In this document: piece after piece, positions 18,098 to 26,482 of the stretch | Layout of the letters: each line of letters begins with the position of its first letter | How positions within the stretch are numbered: the stretch's first letter is position 1 | From: Kitasatospora sp. NBC_01266 | Lineage (GTDB): Bacteria; Actinomycetota; Actinomycetes; Streptomycetales; Streptomycetaceae | DNA: 64,000 nucleotides | NCBI RefSeq assembly: GCF_036242395.1 | Contig: NZ_CP108458.1 | Location: 3,224,001-3,288,000 of the forward strand | Direction of reading: 5' to 3' | The notes under the pieces: model-generated | Database searches by the model: none | What the model was told of the DNA's origin: nothing | What the model saw: only the letters and a program-made list of their open reading frames with translations | Translations under genes and position numbers: made by a program

Positions 18098-19369
18098 ATG
18101 AGCAGCATCTCGCGCAGGAAAATGCTGAGCGCATCGGCGGCCACCGCCGCCCTGGGAGCCCTCACCGCGTGCGGCAGCGAAGCCTCCTCCCGCTCGGACG
18201 CGGTCACCGCCGGCAACGCGGCGTCCGGCGCGCCCAGCGGCAGCCCGGCGGCCGGCGCCTCGCCGTCCGGCAAGGTCACCCCGATCGGCGACGGCTCGAC
18301 CGCCGACACCGGTCCGCAGCCGAACCAGCCCAAGCCCGACAAGCTGGCGCCCGGTCAGCGTCCGCCGCAGTTCGTGGTCTTCTCCTGGGACGGCGCCGGC
18401 GCCACCGACGACGGCCAGTTCGCCCGCTTCCTGAAGCTCGCCCAGGAGAACAAGGCGACCTTCACCTTCTTCCTCTCCGGCATCTACACGCTGCCCAAGA
18501 CCAAGACCAGCCTGTACCACCCGCCGCTGCACTCGGTCGGCGCCTCCGACATCCCGTACCTGTCGGACGGCGCGATACGCAACACCATCAAGATGATCAG
18601 CCAGGCCTGGCAGGACGGGCACGAGATCGGCACCCACTTCAACGGCCACTTCTGCTCCACCCGCCCCGACCACAACGGCGTCAACCGCTGGTCGCCGGAC
18701 GACTGGGAGAGCGAGATCCAGCAGGCGGTCTCGTTCGTCACCCAGTGGAAGACCAACACCGGCTTCACCGACCTGCCGCCGCTGCCCTTCGACTACACCA
18801 AGGAGCTGATCGGCGGGCGCACCCCCTGCCTGGACGGGCAGAAGGGGCTGCTGCCGACCGCCGCCAAGCTCGGCTGGAAGTACGACGCCAGCTCGCCGGG
18901 CGAGAAGCAGACCTGGCCGGTGAAGGTGCAGAACGGGCAGCTCTGGAACTTCCCGCTGCAGTCCATCCCGTACCCGGGGCACAGCTTCGAGGTCCTCTCG
19001 ATGGACTACAACATCATGGCCAACCAGTCGAACGGCGACCCCAAGGGCGACCCGAGCAAGCACGACGAGTGGCGCACCGCGGCCACCGCCTCCTACATGG
19101 CGGGCTTCAACCGCGCCTACAACGGCAACCGGGCGCCGTTCTTCGTCGGCAACCACTTCGAGCAGTGGAACGGCGGCATCTACATGGACGCCGTGGAGGC
19201 CGCGCTGAAGCAGATCGCCGGGCAGCCCGAGGTGCGCCTGGTCTCCTTCCGCCAGCTGGTGGACTGGCTGGAGGCGCAGGACGAGTCGACCCTGCGCAAG
19301 CTGCGCACGCTGAACGTCGGTCAGGCGCCGGCCGCGGGCTGGGAGAGCTTCCTGGGCACCGCCGGCTGA
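18098..19369 (+). CDS. polysaccharide deacetylase-like lipoprotein
   Basis: A 423-residue exported protein. The N-terminus has SRRKMLSASAATAALGALTAC: twin arginines and a lipobox (LTAC, Cys at about residue 26), so it is probably exported by Tat or Sec and lipidated. A low-complexity Ser/Pro/Gly linker follows to about residue 90. The catalytic-type domain has FVVFSWDGAGATDD in place of the NodB TFDDG segment, and DGHEIGTHFNGHF carrying the second metal His-containing motif. That divergence means deacetylase activity is likely but not certain. GTG alternatives lie upstream; ATG 18098 follows GGGGAG. Confidence 0.8.
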   Translation: MSSISRRKMLSASAATAALGALTACGSEASSRSDAVTAGNAASGAPSGSPAAGASPSGKVTPIGDGSTADTGPQPNQPKPDKLAPGQRPPQFVVFSWDGAGATDDGQFARFLKLAQENKATFTFFLSGIYTLPKTKTSLYHPPLHSVGASDIPYLSDGAIRNTIKMISQAWQDGHEIGTHFNGHFCSTRPDHNGVNRWSPDDWESEIQQAVSFVTQWKTNTGFTDLPPLPFDYTKELIGGRTPCLDGQKGLLPTAAKLGWKYDASSPGEKQTWPVKVQNGQLWNFPLQSIPYPGHSFEVLSMDYNIMANQSNGDPKGDPSKHDEWRTAATASYMAGFNRAYNGNRAPFFVGNHFEQWNGGIYMDAVEAALKQIAGQPEVRLVSFRQLVDWLEAQDESTLRKLRTLNVGQAPAAGWESFLGTAG

Positions 19370-19389
19370 GCGGCCGGGCACCGGAACGC

Positions 19390-19423
19390 GACCGGGCGGG
19401 GCCGGGATCGGCTCCGCCCGGTC
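19390..19423. terminator. bidirectional terminator between the lipoprotein and ung
   Basis: Arms GACCGGGCGGGGC (19390-19402) and GCTCCGCCCGGTC (19411-19423) pair over 13 bp with one G-T wobble and an 8-nt loop. The hairpin sits between two converging genes. There is no clear U-tract. Confidence 0.6.
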
Positions 19424-19429
19424 GGGTGA

Positions 19430-20173
19430 TCAGGCGCCGAGGTCCGGGATCCGCCAGTCGACCGGCTCGCCGCCGAAGCCCGCGAGCGCCTCGTCGATCT
19501 GCGAGAACGGCTTGCTGCCGAGGAAGAGCTTGGCCGACAGCGGCGAGGGGTGGGCGCCCTGCACCACGACGTGCTTGGTGGTGTCGATCAGCGGCAGCTT
19601 CTTCTTCGCGTAGTTGCCCCACAGCACGAAGACGCACGGCTCGGCCCGGTCGCTGACCGCCTTGATCACCGCGTCGGTGAACTTCTCCCAGCCCTTGCCC
19701 TTGTGCGAGTTGGCCTCGTGCGCGCGCACCGTGAGCACCGCGTTGAGCAGCAGCACGCCCTGCTCGGCCCACGGCATCAGGTAGCCGTTGTCCGGCACCG
19801 GCAGGCCCAGGTCGCTGTGCAGCTCCTTGAAGATGTTGCGCAGCGAGGGCGGGGTCCTGGTGCCCGGCAGCACCGAGAAACTCATGCCGTGCGCCTGGCC
19901 GTTGTCGTGGTACGGGTCCTGGCCGAGCACCAGCACCCGCACGTCCTGGTAGGCGGTGGCGGCCAGCGCCGAGAAGACCTGCCCGCGCGGCGGGAACACC
20001 TCGTGCTCGGCCCGCTGGGCGGCGACGAACTCGGCCAGCTGCGCGAAGTACGGCTTCTGGACCTCGGCGGCCAGCACCTCCCGCCAGGGCTCAGGAACTT
20101 CGAACTCCGGCAGTTCGAACGCTCCGCCGCGCTCGTCGTCCAGCACGCCGTCCACCTCAGCGACCTCGGTCAC
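19430..20173 (-). CDS. ung: family 1 uracil-DNA glycosylase
   Basis: This 247-residue enzyme removes uracil from DNA arising by cytosine deamination. The water-activating motif GQDPYH (84-89, catalytic Asp86) and the leucine/His motif HPSPLS (208-213) are intact, as are LLLNAVLTV and the WGNYAKKK segment. The N-terminal extension before the PEPWREVL start of the fold is longer than usual. I chose GTG 20173, because GGGGAAGG lies 8 nt upstream; a GTG at 20224 is possible but has no ribosome binding site. It faces the lipoprotein gene across a terminator hairpin. Confidence 0.95.
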   Translation of the reverse strand: MTEVAEVDGVLDDERGGAFELPEFEVPEPWREVLAAEVQKPYFAQLAEFVAAQRAEHEVFPPRGQVFSALAATAYQDVRVLVLGQDPYHDNGQAHGMSFSVLPGTRTPPSLRNIFKELHSDLGLPVPDNGYLMPWAEQGVLLLNAVLTVRAHEANSHKGKGWEKFTDAVIKAVSDRAEPCVFVLWGNYAKKKLPLIDTTKHVVVQGAHPSPLSAKLFLGSKPFSQIDEALAGFGGEPVDWRIPDLGA

Positions 20174-20300
20174 CACGTCAACCTTCCCCAACCGGGCCCC
20201 AGCGGCCCGCCCGTCATCGTTCACCCCGCACGCTACACAGCCGCGCCGACAACGCCCGCCCGCAGCGGCCCGCTGCCGCCATGCCCGCTCCCGCCGCGCG

Positions 20301-21080
20301 TCAGACCAACTCGATCAGATCCGCGATCGACTTGACCACCCGGGTCGGCCGGTACGGGAACCGCTCGATGTCCTCCGCCGAGGTGAGCCCGGTGAGCACC
20401 AGCACGGTCTCCATGCCCGCCTCCATGCCCGCCACGATGTCGGTGTCCATCCGGTCGCCGATCATCACGGCGGTCTCCGAGTGGGCCCCGGCGGTGTTCA
20501 GCGCCTCGCGCATCATCAGCGGGTTGGGCTTGCCGACGAAGTACGGGTCGACGCCGGTGGCCTTGGTGATCAGCGCCGCGACCGAGCCGGTGGCCGGCAG
20601 CACGCCCTCGGTGGACGGGCCGGTCTCGTCGGGGTTGGTGCAGATGAACCGGGCCCCGGCGTTGATCAGCCGGATCGCCTTGGTCAGCGCCTCGAAGCTG
20701 TAGGTGCGGGTCTCGCCGAGCACCACGTAGTCGGGGTTGTTGTCGGTGAGCACATAGCCCGCCTGGTAGAGCGCGGTGGTCAGACCCGCCTCACCGATCA
20801 CGTAGGCGGTGCCGTTCGGACGCTGGCCGGCCAGGAACTTCGCGGTGGCCAGCGCCGAGGTCCAGATGCACTCCTCGGGCACGTGCAGGCCCATACCGGC
20901 CAGCCGGGCGGCCAGGTCGCGCGGGGTGTAGATCGAGTTGTTGGTCAGGACCAGGAACGGCTTGCCGGACTCCTTGAGCCGGCGGATGAACTCGTCGGCG
21001 CCGGGGATCGGGGTGCCCTCGTGGATGAGGACCCCGTCCATGTCGGTCAACCAGGACTCGATGGGCTTGCGCTCTGCCAC
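20301..21080 (-). CDS. HAD-superfamily IIA hydrolase, NagD-like
   Basis: A 259-residue phosphatase. HAD motif 1 is [13 protein letters not shown] with the two catalytic Asp residues, motif 2 is LVLTNNS, and motif 3/4 is VGKPNPLMM...[15 protein letters not shown]. The IIA cap sits between motif 2 and motif 3 as in NagD, which dephosphorylates nucleotides or sugar phosphates. The actual substrate is unknown. GTG 21080 follows GGAGAC and leaves an appropriate N-terminus; upstream ORF sequence has no ribosome binding site. Confidence 0.88.
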   Translation of the reverse strand: MAERKPIESWLTDMDGVLIHEGTPIPGADEFIRRLKESGKPFLVLTNNSIYTPRDLAARLAGMGLHVPEECIWTSALATAKFLAGQRPNGTAYVIGEAGLTTALYQAGYVLTDNNPDYVVLGETRTYSFEALTKAIRLINAGARFICTNPDETGPSTEGVLPATGSVAALITKATGVDPYFVGKPNPLMMREALNTAGAHSETAVMIGDRMDTDIVAGMEAGMETVLVLTGLTSAEDIERFPYRPTRVVKSIADLIELV

Positions 21081-21575
21081 GTAGGTGTCTCCTTGGTCTT
21101 GCAACGGTTCTGAACGATCTCGCACATCGCTCCGGACCGGACACCCTTGGCCGGCCGGGCGCCACTGGCTGCCCCAACGCGGCCCAGCGTAGTCGCCTGT
21201 GGCGCCACCGTGCGGGGCCGGTGGCGTTCCAGGACAGGCTGGGGCCGCGCCGCACGGCCTTGGGCATGCTCGTGCCGCCCAAGGCCGTTGAAGCCGCTGA
21301 CCGACTCCGGGGATGACCCGGGGTCAGGACGCCTGGGTGGCGCTGCGAGTCCTCCGGCGAGAAGCAGGGCCAGGGCGAATGCGCCCCATCGACGTCTCGG
21401 TCACGGACGTGCCCGGGCCGCCGTCACTCGCGCGGCCCAGATCCGGACTTCGCACCGCCTGTTGTCCGGATCGCGGACCGGGGCGCGGATGCCGTTTCCG
21501 CTGTGCGGGCCGCCCGTTCGGGTGGCAGCGCGTCCCGCTCCCCGGACCGGACCGCGCCGTGATGAGGTGAGGGGC
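21081..21575. other. 495-bp intergenic region, no recognised feature
   Basis: This divergent gap separates the HAD hydrolase and the oxidoreductase gene. I see no tRNA, strong palindrome or convincing protein gene in it. It must hold the promoters of both flanking genes. The short open frames inside it have no ribosome binding sites or family features. Confidence 0.5.
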
Positions 21576-22646
21576 ATGAGCACCGAATCCCCCGCCCCGT
21601 ACCGCGTCGCCCTGATCGGCTACGGCCTGGCCGGCTCGGCCTTCCACGCCCCGCTGATCGCCACCACCCCGGGACTGCGCCTGGACGCCGTGGTCACCGC
21701 GAACCCGGACCGCCGCGCCCAGTTGGCCAAGGAGCACCCGGGCGCCCGCGCGCTGGACACCCCCGAGCAACTCTTCGCCGAGGCCCCGGAGTTCGACGTG
21801 GTGGTGATCGCCACCCCGAACCGCACCCACGTGCCGCTGGCCCGGGCCGCGCTGCAGGCCGGCCTGGCCACCGTGGTGGACAAGCCGCTGGCTGCCACCG
21901 CCGAGCAGGCGCTGGCCCTGTGCGGCCTGGCCCAGTCCCGCGGCGCACTGCTGACCGTCTTTCAGAACCGGCGCTGGGACAACGACTTCCGCACCGCCCG
22001 CCGCCTGATCGAGAGCGGCGCACTGGGCCAGGTGCACCGCTTCGAGTCGCGTTTCGAACGGTTCCGCCCCAAGCCCAAGGCCGGCTGGCGCGAACTGGCC
22101 GACCCCGCCGAGGCCGGCGGCACCCTCTACGACCTGGGCAGCCACCTGGTGGACCAGGCACTCACCCTGTTCGGCCCGGTCAGCAGGGTGTACGCGGAGA
22201 TCGACACCCGGCGCGACGGCGCGGCGGTGGACGACGACGCCTTCCTCGCGCTCACCCACGCCGGCGGCGTCCGCTCGCACCTGTGGACCAGCGCGATCGC
22301 CCCGCTGGGCGGCCCCCGGCTGCGGGTGCTCGGCGACCGGGCGGGCTACGTCAAGTTCGGCATGGACCCGCAGGAGGCGGACCTGCGGGCCGGCCGGCGC
22401 CCCGGGGACGGCCGGCCGTGGGGCACCGAGGACACCACGCTGCACGGAACGCTCGGCACCGACGAGCAGGCGGCCCCGGTCGCCACCGACCCCGGCGACT
22501 ACCCCGCCTTCTACGCGGGCCTGGCCCACGCGCTGGCCACCGGCACCCCGCCGCCGGTCGACCCGATGGACGCGGTCGCCACCCTCACCGTGCTGGAGGC
22601 GGCCCGGCGCAGCGCGGCGACCGGGAGCACGGTCCTGCTGCCGTGA
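21576..22646 (+). CDS. Gfo/Idh/MocA-family NAD(P)-dependent oxidoreductase
   Basis: A 356-residue oxidoreductase. The N-terminal Rossmann domain starts VALIGYGLAGSAFHAPLI (Gly-x-Gly-x-x-Gly), then a nucleotide-ribose region around VTANPDRRAQLA, and VVDKPLAATAEQA with the EKP-like Lys of the family. The C-terminal domain begins with the FQNRRWDNDF segment and contains GGTLYDLGSHLVDQAL, the conserved His of Gfo/Idh/MocA enzymes. These act on sugars, inositols or imines. ATG 21576 follows GAGGGG. No sugar-uptake genes are adjacent, so the substrate is open. Confidence 0.9.
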   Translation: MSTESPAPYRVALIGYGLAGSAFHAPLIATTPGLRLDAVVTANPDRRAQLAKEHPGARALDTPEQLFAEAPEFDVVVIATPNRTHVPLARAALQAGLATVVDKPLAATAEQALALCGLAQSRGALLTVFQNRRWDNDFRTARRLIESGALGQVHRFESRFERFRPKPKAGWRELADPAEAGGTLYDLGSHLVDQALTLFGPVSRVYAEIDTRRDGAAVDDDAFLALTHAGGVRSHLWTSAIAPLGGPRLRVLGDRAGYVKFGMDPQEADLRAGRRPGDGRPWGTEDTTLHGTLGTDEQAAPVATDPGDYPAFYAGLAHALATGTPPPVDPMDAVATLTVLEAARRSAATGSTVLLP

Positions 22647-22722
22647 CACTCCCGCCGCCACCGGTGGCGGTTGCCGTACCATCGGCCTGAGGCACGAACT
22701 CACGAGCCACCGAGGAGGCCAG

Positions 22723-23025
22723 GTGCTGCAACCACTCGCCCTGCTGCTCGGCGTGCTGAAGATGCTGGCCGGCGGCCTGCTGCCCGGCGGTGCCGCCGGG
22801 CTGACCGCGCTGGCCGCGGCCGCGACCCTGATGCTGCTGGCCGGGCTGGTCAGCAGCTCCACCTTCGTGCTGACCCGGCTGCTCGGCGCCCGCGCCCCGC
22901 ACGCCGTGCGGGACGGCACCCTGCGACGGCGCGCCCTGCGCACCGCCTTCCTCCCGCAACGCGATCCGGACGCCCGGGGCCGCCGCCGGCCCAGGGCACC
23001 GGGCGTGGCCCTGACGGCCGCGTAG
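22723..23025 (+). CDS. small membrane protein (DUF6412-like)
   Basis: A 100-residue protein with two hydrophobic stretches (about residues 3-22 and 24-46) and a basic C-terminal tail including RDPDARGRRRPRAPG. From memory this pattern matches the actinobacterial DUF6412 family, commonly encoded just before a YidC/Oxa1 paralogue, as it is here (88 bp). GTG 22723 is preceded by GAGGAGG. Function is unknown; a role with the membrane insertase is only suggested by position. Confidence 0.7.
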   Translation: MLQPLALLLGVLKMLAGGLLPGGAAGLTALAAAATLMLLAGLVSSSTFVLTRLLGARAPHAVRDGTLRRRALRTAFLPQRDPDARGRRRPRAPGVALTAA

Positions 23026-23113
23026 CCCACCCGTACGTCCCGCGTCCCACCGCGCCCGCTGCGCGGCCGTCCGCCGTCTCACAGTCCGTCAGACGCCGGA
23101 GGGCCACTCTCGC

Positions 23114-24046
23114 ATGTCGTTTCTCTCGATCATCGACCCCGCCATCGGCCTCGCGTACAGCGTGGTCAGCACGCTCGCCCACTACATACCGGCCGCGGCC
23201 GCGATCGTCCTGTTCACCCTCTGCGTGCGCCTGGCGCTGCACCCGCTGGCCCGCGCCGCCGCGCGCGGCGAGAAGTCCCGCAACCGGCTGGCCCCACAGG
23301 TGGCCGAGCTGAACAAGAAGCACAAGGGCCGCCCCGAGCAGCTGCAGGCGGCGATGGCCGAGCTCTACAAGAAGGAGCAGGCCTCGCCGTTCGCCGGGTG
23401 CCTGCCGATGCTGGTGCAGATCCCGTTCTTCTCGGTGATGTACCGCCTCTTCGAGCTGCCCACCGTGGACGGGGTGCACAACGACCTGCTCGGGCACACC
23501 CTGTTCGGCGTCCCGCTCGGCACCCGCCTGGGCACCGCCCACGGGACCGGGCAGCTGGTCATCTTCGCCGTGCTCTACCTGGCCCTGGCCGCCGTCGGGT
23601 GCGTCAACTTCCGCCGGACCCGCGCTGCCGCCAAGGCGGCCCCGCAGCAGACGCCCGGCGCGTCGATCGCGCCCTTCCTCTCGTTCAGCACGGTGATCTT
23701 CGCGACGCTCCTCCCGCTGGCCGCCGCGCTCTACCTGCTCACCACCACCAGCTGGACCACCGCCGAGCGGGCCTGGCTGCACCGCACCCCGCGCCCGGAC
23801 GCGGCCCCGGCTCTGGCCAAGGCCGACGCCACCCCTGCCAAGACCCCCGTCAAGACCCCGGCCAGGGTCCCGGCCAAGGTCCCCGCCAAGGCGCCGGCCA
23901 AGGCTCTGGCCAAGGCCGACGCCACCCCCGCGTCCCGCTCCGCCGCACCCGACCGCAAGCCGCGCCCGACCGTCCCGGCGCAGCAGCGCCGCAGCGGCGG
24001 CGGCAGGCCGACCGGTCGCGCGCGGCGCACCCGAGCGGCCCGCTAG
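23114..24046 (+). CDS. YidC/Oxa1-family membrane insertase paralogue
   Basis: This 310-residue protein has the Oxa1 core: a hydrophobic N-terminus, RLALHPLARAAARGEKSRNRLAPQVAELNKKHKG with the basic cytoplasmic hairpin, KKEQASPFAGCLPMLVQIPFFSVMYRLFE and three later membrane segments. It would insert proteins into the membrane. It is not the rnpA-linked housekeeping copy, so it is a second paralogue. The C-terminal 70 residues are a Lys/Ala/Pro/Thr repeat tail with LAKADATPA present twice. The last codon shares a CTAG with the convergent deaminase gene. Confidence 0.92.
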   Translation: MSFLSIIDPAIGLAYSVVSTLAHYIPAAAAIVLFTLCVRLALHPLARAAARGEKSRNRLAPQVAELNKKHKGRPEQLQAAMAELYKKEQASPFAGCLPMLVQIPFFSVMYRLFELPTVDGVHNDLLGHTLFGVPLGTRLGTAHGTGQLVIFAVLYLALAAVGCVNFRRTRAAAKAAPQQTPGASIAPFLSFSTVIFATLLPLAAALYLLTTTSWTTAERAWLHRTPRPDAAPALAKADATPAKTPVKTPARVPAKVPAKAPAKALAKADATPASRSAAPDRKPRPTVPAQQRRSGGGRPTGRARRTRAAR

Positions 24047-25083
24047 GGCCGCTCGGCCCGCTGCCACCCCGCGAGGTGGTCGTCGATCTCGCCGGCGATC
24101 CGCGCCTTGCCCGCCTGGTCCAGGAACGAGGCCTCCACCGCGTTCTTGGCCAGCGCGGCCACGCCCGCCTCGTCCAGCTCCAGCAGCTCGGCCGCCACCC
24201 GGTACTCGCTGTTCAGGTCGGTCCCGAACATCGGCGGGTCGTCGCTGTTCACCGTCACCAGCAGCCCGGCGTCCACGAAGCGCTTGATCGGGTGCTCCTC
24301 GATCCGCTCCACCACCCGGGTCGCCAGGTTGGAGGTCGGGCAGACCTCCAGCGGGATCCGGTGCTCGCCCAGGTAGTCGAGGAGCGCCGGGTCCCGCCAG
24401 GACTGGGTGCCGTGCCCGATCCGCTCGGCGCCCAGCTCGCGGATCGCGTCCCAGACCGTCTCGGGCCCGGTCGACTCACCGGCGTGCGGCACGCTGCGCA
24501 GGCCGGCCGCCCGGGCCCGGTCGAAGTACGGCTTGAACTGCGGACGCGGCACCCCGATCTCCGGGCCCCCCAGACCGAAGCTGACCAGCCCCTCGGCACC
24601 CACCTCCAGCGCCAGCCGGGCGGTCTCCTCGGCCGACTCCAGCCCCGCCTCGCCGGGGATGTCGAAGCACCAGCGCAGCACGATCCCGAAGTCCCGCTCG
24701 GCGCTCTTGCGGGCGTCCTCGATCGCCTCCATGAACGCCACGTCCGGGATCCCCCGGCGCACCGAGCTGTACGGCGTGACGGTCAGCTCGGCGTAGCGGA
24801 TCTGCTGGCGGGCCATGTCCTGGGCCACGCCGTAGGTCAGCGAGCGGACGTCCTCGGCGTCCCGGACCAGGTCGACCACCGAGAGGTAGACCTGGATGAA
24901 GTGCGCGAAATCGGTGAAGGTGAAGTACTTCGCCAGCTCCGCCGGGTCGGCCGGCACCTCGGTCTTCCCCTGGTAGCGGGCGGCCAGCTCGGCCACCACG
25001 CGCGGCGAGGCCGAGCCGACATGGTGCACGTGCAGTTCGGCCTTGGGCAGACCGGTGATGAACGCCTCGATCCCGCGGGACAT
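24043..25083 (-). CDS. adenosine-deaminase-family amidohydrolase, probably 6-aminodeoxyfutalosine deaminase
   Basis: A 346-residue metallo-aminohydrolase. The Zn-binding HxH is AELHVHHVGSASP (His18, His20), followed by VPHAGESTGPETVWDAI, ERIGHGTQSW, CPTSNLAT and VNSDDPPMFGTDL with the catalytic Asp. Canonical adenosine deaminases have HxHLDG; here it is HHVGS. From memory, this variant marks streptomycete enzymes that deaminate 6-aminodeoxyfutalosine in menaquinone synthesis, so I favour that over adenosine. ATG 25083 has no strong ribosome binding site. It ends 4 bp into the YidC gene and is followed upstream by the DUF445 gene. Confidence 0.75.
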   Translation of the reverse strand: MSRGIEAFITGLPKAELHVHHVGSASPRVVAELAARYQGKTEVPADPAELAKYFTFTDFAHFIQVYLSVVDLVRDAEDVRSLTYGVAQDMARQQIRYAELTVTPYSSVRRGIPDVAFMEAIEDARKSAERDFGIVLRWCFDIPGEAGLESAEETARLALEVGAEGLVSFGLGGPEIGVPRPQFKPYFDRARAAGLRSVPHAGESTGPETVWDAIRELGAERIGHGTQSWRDPALLDYLGEHRIPLEVCPTSNLATRVVERIEEHPIKRFVDAGLLVTVNSDDPPMFGTDLNSEYRVAAELLELDEAGVAALAKNAVEASFLDQAGKARIAGEIDDHLAGWQRAERP

Positions 25084-25131
25084 GCTCTACTCCTCCGTCG
25101 TCCTCGAACAGACCCAGCATCATCGCACGGG

Positions 25132-26430
25132 TCAACCGCCGAACGCGGTGGCCACCGTGTGGATCAGCAGGCCGGCCAGCGCACCGACCACGGTGCCGTT
25201 GATCCGGATGAACTGCAGGTCGCGCCCGACGTTGGCCTCGATCTTGCGGGAGGCGTCGTCGGCGTCCCAGCCCGCCACGGTGTCGGAGATCAGCGAGGTG
25301 ATCTCGGCCCGGTAGGTCTCCACCACGTACTGCGCGGCGTCCTGCAGCCAGCCGTCCGTCTTGCGCTGCAGCCGCTCGTCGGTGGCCAGCTTCTGCCCGA
25401 AGGACCGCACGCCCACCTGGATCCGGCGGCGCAGCTCGCTCTGCTCGTCCTCGGCGGCGGACACCACCAGGGCCCGCATCGCACTCCACGAGGAGGCGAT
25501 CAGCTCCTGCACCTCGTCCCGGGCCAGCAACTCGGTCTTGGCCCGCTCGACCCGGGCCTTGGTCGCCGGGTCGGTCTGCAGCTCGACGGCGAAGTCGGCC
25601 AGGAAGGTGTCGATCCCGCCCCGGGCCGGGTGGTGCGGATCGTCCCGGATCGCGGTGACGAAACGCAGCAGCTCCTTGTAGACCCGCTCGCCGACCTGAT
25701 GGTCGATGAACTTCGGAGTCCAGCCGGGCGACTTTATGGCGACCTTGGTCACCACGTCCGCGTGGTGCTGGGTCAGCCAGTCGTGCGCCCGCACCGTGAC
25801 CAGGTCGACCACGCCGTGGTGGCCGCCGTCCGCCACCACCTTGCCGAGCAGCCGCCCGATCGGCTCGGCGACCTGGGTGGCCGCCGCCCGCCGGGTGACC
25901 GCCTCGCCGACCACGGCCTGGACGTCCTCGTCCCGCAGCACCGCGAGCACCCCGCGCAGCGCGGCCGCCGCCTCGCTGGTGACCCGGTCGGCGTTGGCCG
26001 GCACCGCGAGCCACTCGCCGAGCCGGCGGGCGATGCCGAGCGCGGCCAGCCGGGTGCGCACCACCTGCGCGGACAGGAAGTTCTCGCCGACGAACTGGCC
26101 GAGCGACCGGCCGAAGGCGTCCTTCTTGGTCGGGATGATCGCCGTGTGCGGGATCGGCAGGCCGAACGGGCGGCGGAACAGCGCGGTGACCGCGAACCAG
26201 TCGGCCAGCGCGCCGACCATGCCGGCCTCGGCGGCGGCCGAGACGTAGCCGGTCCAACTGCCCCAGCCCGCCGAACCGGCCCAGGTGGCGAGGGCGTAGA
26301 CCAGCGTGGCGAGGGCCAGCAGGCCGGTCGCGATGGTCTTCATCCGGCGCACGCCGCGGCGCTTCTCCTCATCGGCGGCGGTGAACCGGACGCCGGTCGC
26401 GCCCGTCTGGGCCGTACTCTCGCTCTCCAC
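25132..26430 (-). CDS. DUF445 membrane-associated protein
   Basis: A 432-residue protein of the DUF445 (YjiN-like) family. One or two hydrophobic segments near residues 30-65 precede a long, helical, highly charged region typical of the family, with the conserved EAGMVGALADWFAVTALFRRPFGLPIPHTAIIPTKKD segment and the C-terminal INGTVVGALAGLLIHTV. Function is unknown; the family is thought to work at the membrane. GTG 26430 is chosen: a GACACT element lies 6 nt upstream, in a leaderless position. A GTG at 26451 is the alternative. Confidence 0.85.
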   Translation of the reverse strand: MESESTAQTGATGVRFTAADEEKRRGVRRMKTIATGLLALATLVYALATWAGSAGWGSWTGYVSAAAEAGMVGALADWFAVTALFRRPFGLPIPHTAIIPTKKDAFGRSLGQFVGENFLSAQVVRTRLAALGIARRLGEWLAVPANADRVTSEAAAALRGVLAVLRDEDVQAVVGEAVTRRAAATQVAEPIGRLLGKVVADGGHHGVVDLVTVRAHDWLTQHHADVVTKVAIKSPGWTPKFIDHQVGERVYKELLRFVTAIRDDPHHPARGGIDTFLADFAVELQTDPATKARVERAKTELLARDEVQELIASSWSAMRALVVSAAEDEQSELRRRIQVGVRSFGQKLATDERLQRKTDGWLQDAAQYVVETYRAEITSLISDTVAGWDADDASRKIEANVGRDLQFIRINGTVVGALAGLLIHTVATAFGG

Positions 26431-26482
26431 CCGACCAGTGTCACCGATCACCGAGCGGATACACCGCTGTCGCGCCCCTGAG

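Noticed and set aside
18008..19381. Antisense open frame opposite the deacetylase-like lipoprotein
   Set aside because: Composition is typical of a shadow reading frame; the plus-strand frame has a signal peptide and conserved motifs.
23398..26481. A frame of more than 1000 codons on the plus strand across the adenosine-deaminase and DUF445 genes
   Set aside because: It overlaps real genes on the minus strand in antisense and has no recognisable domain; it begins inside the YidC gene.
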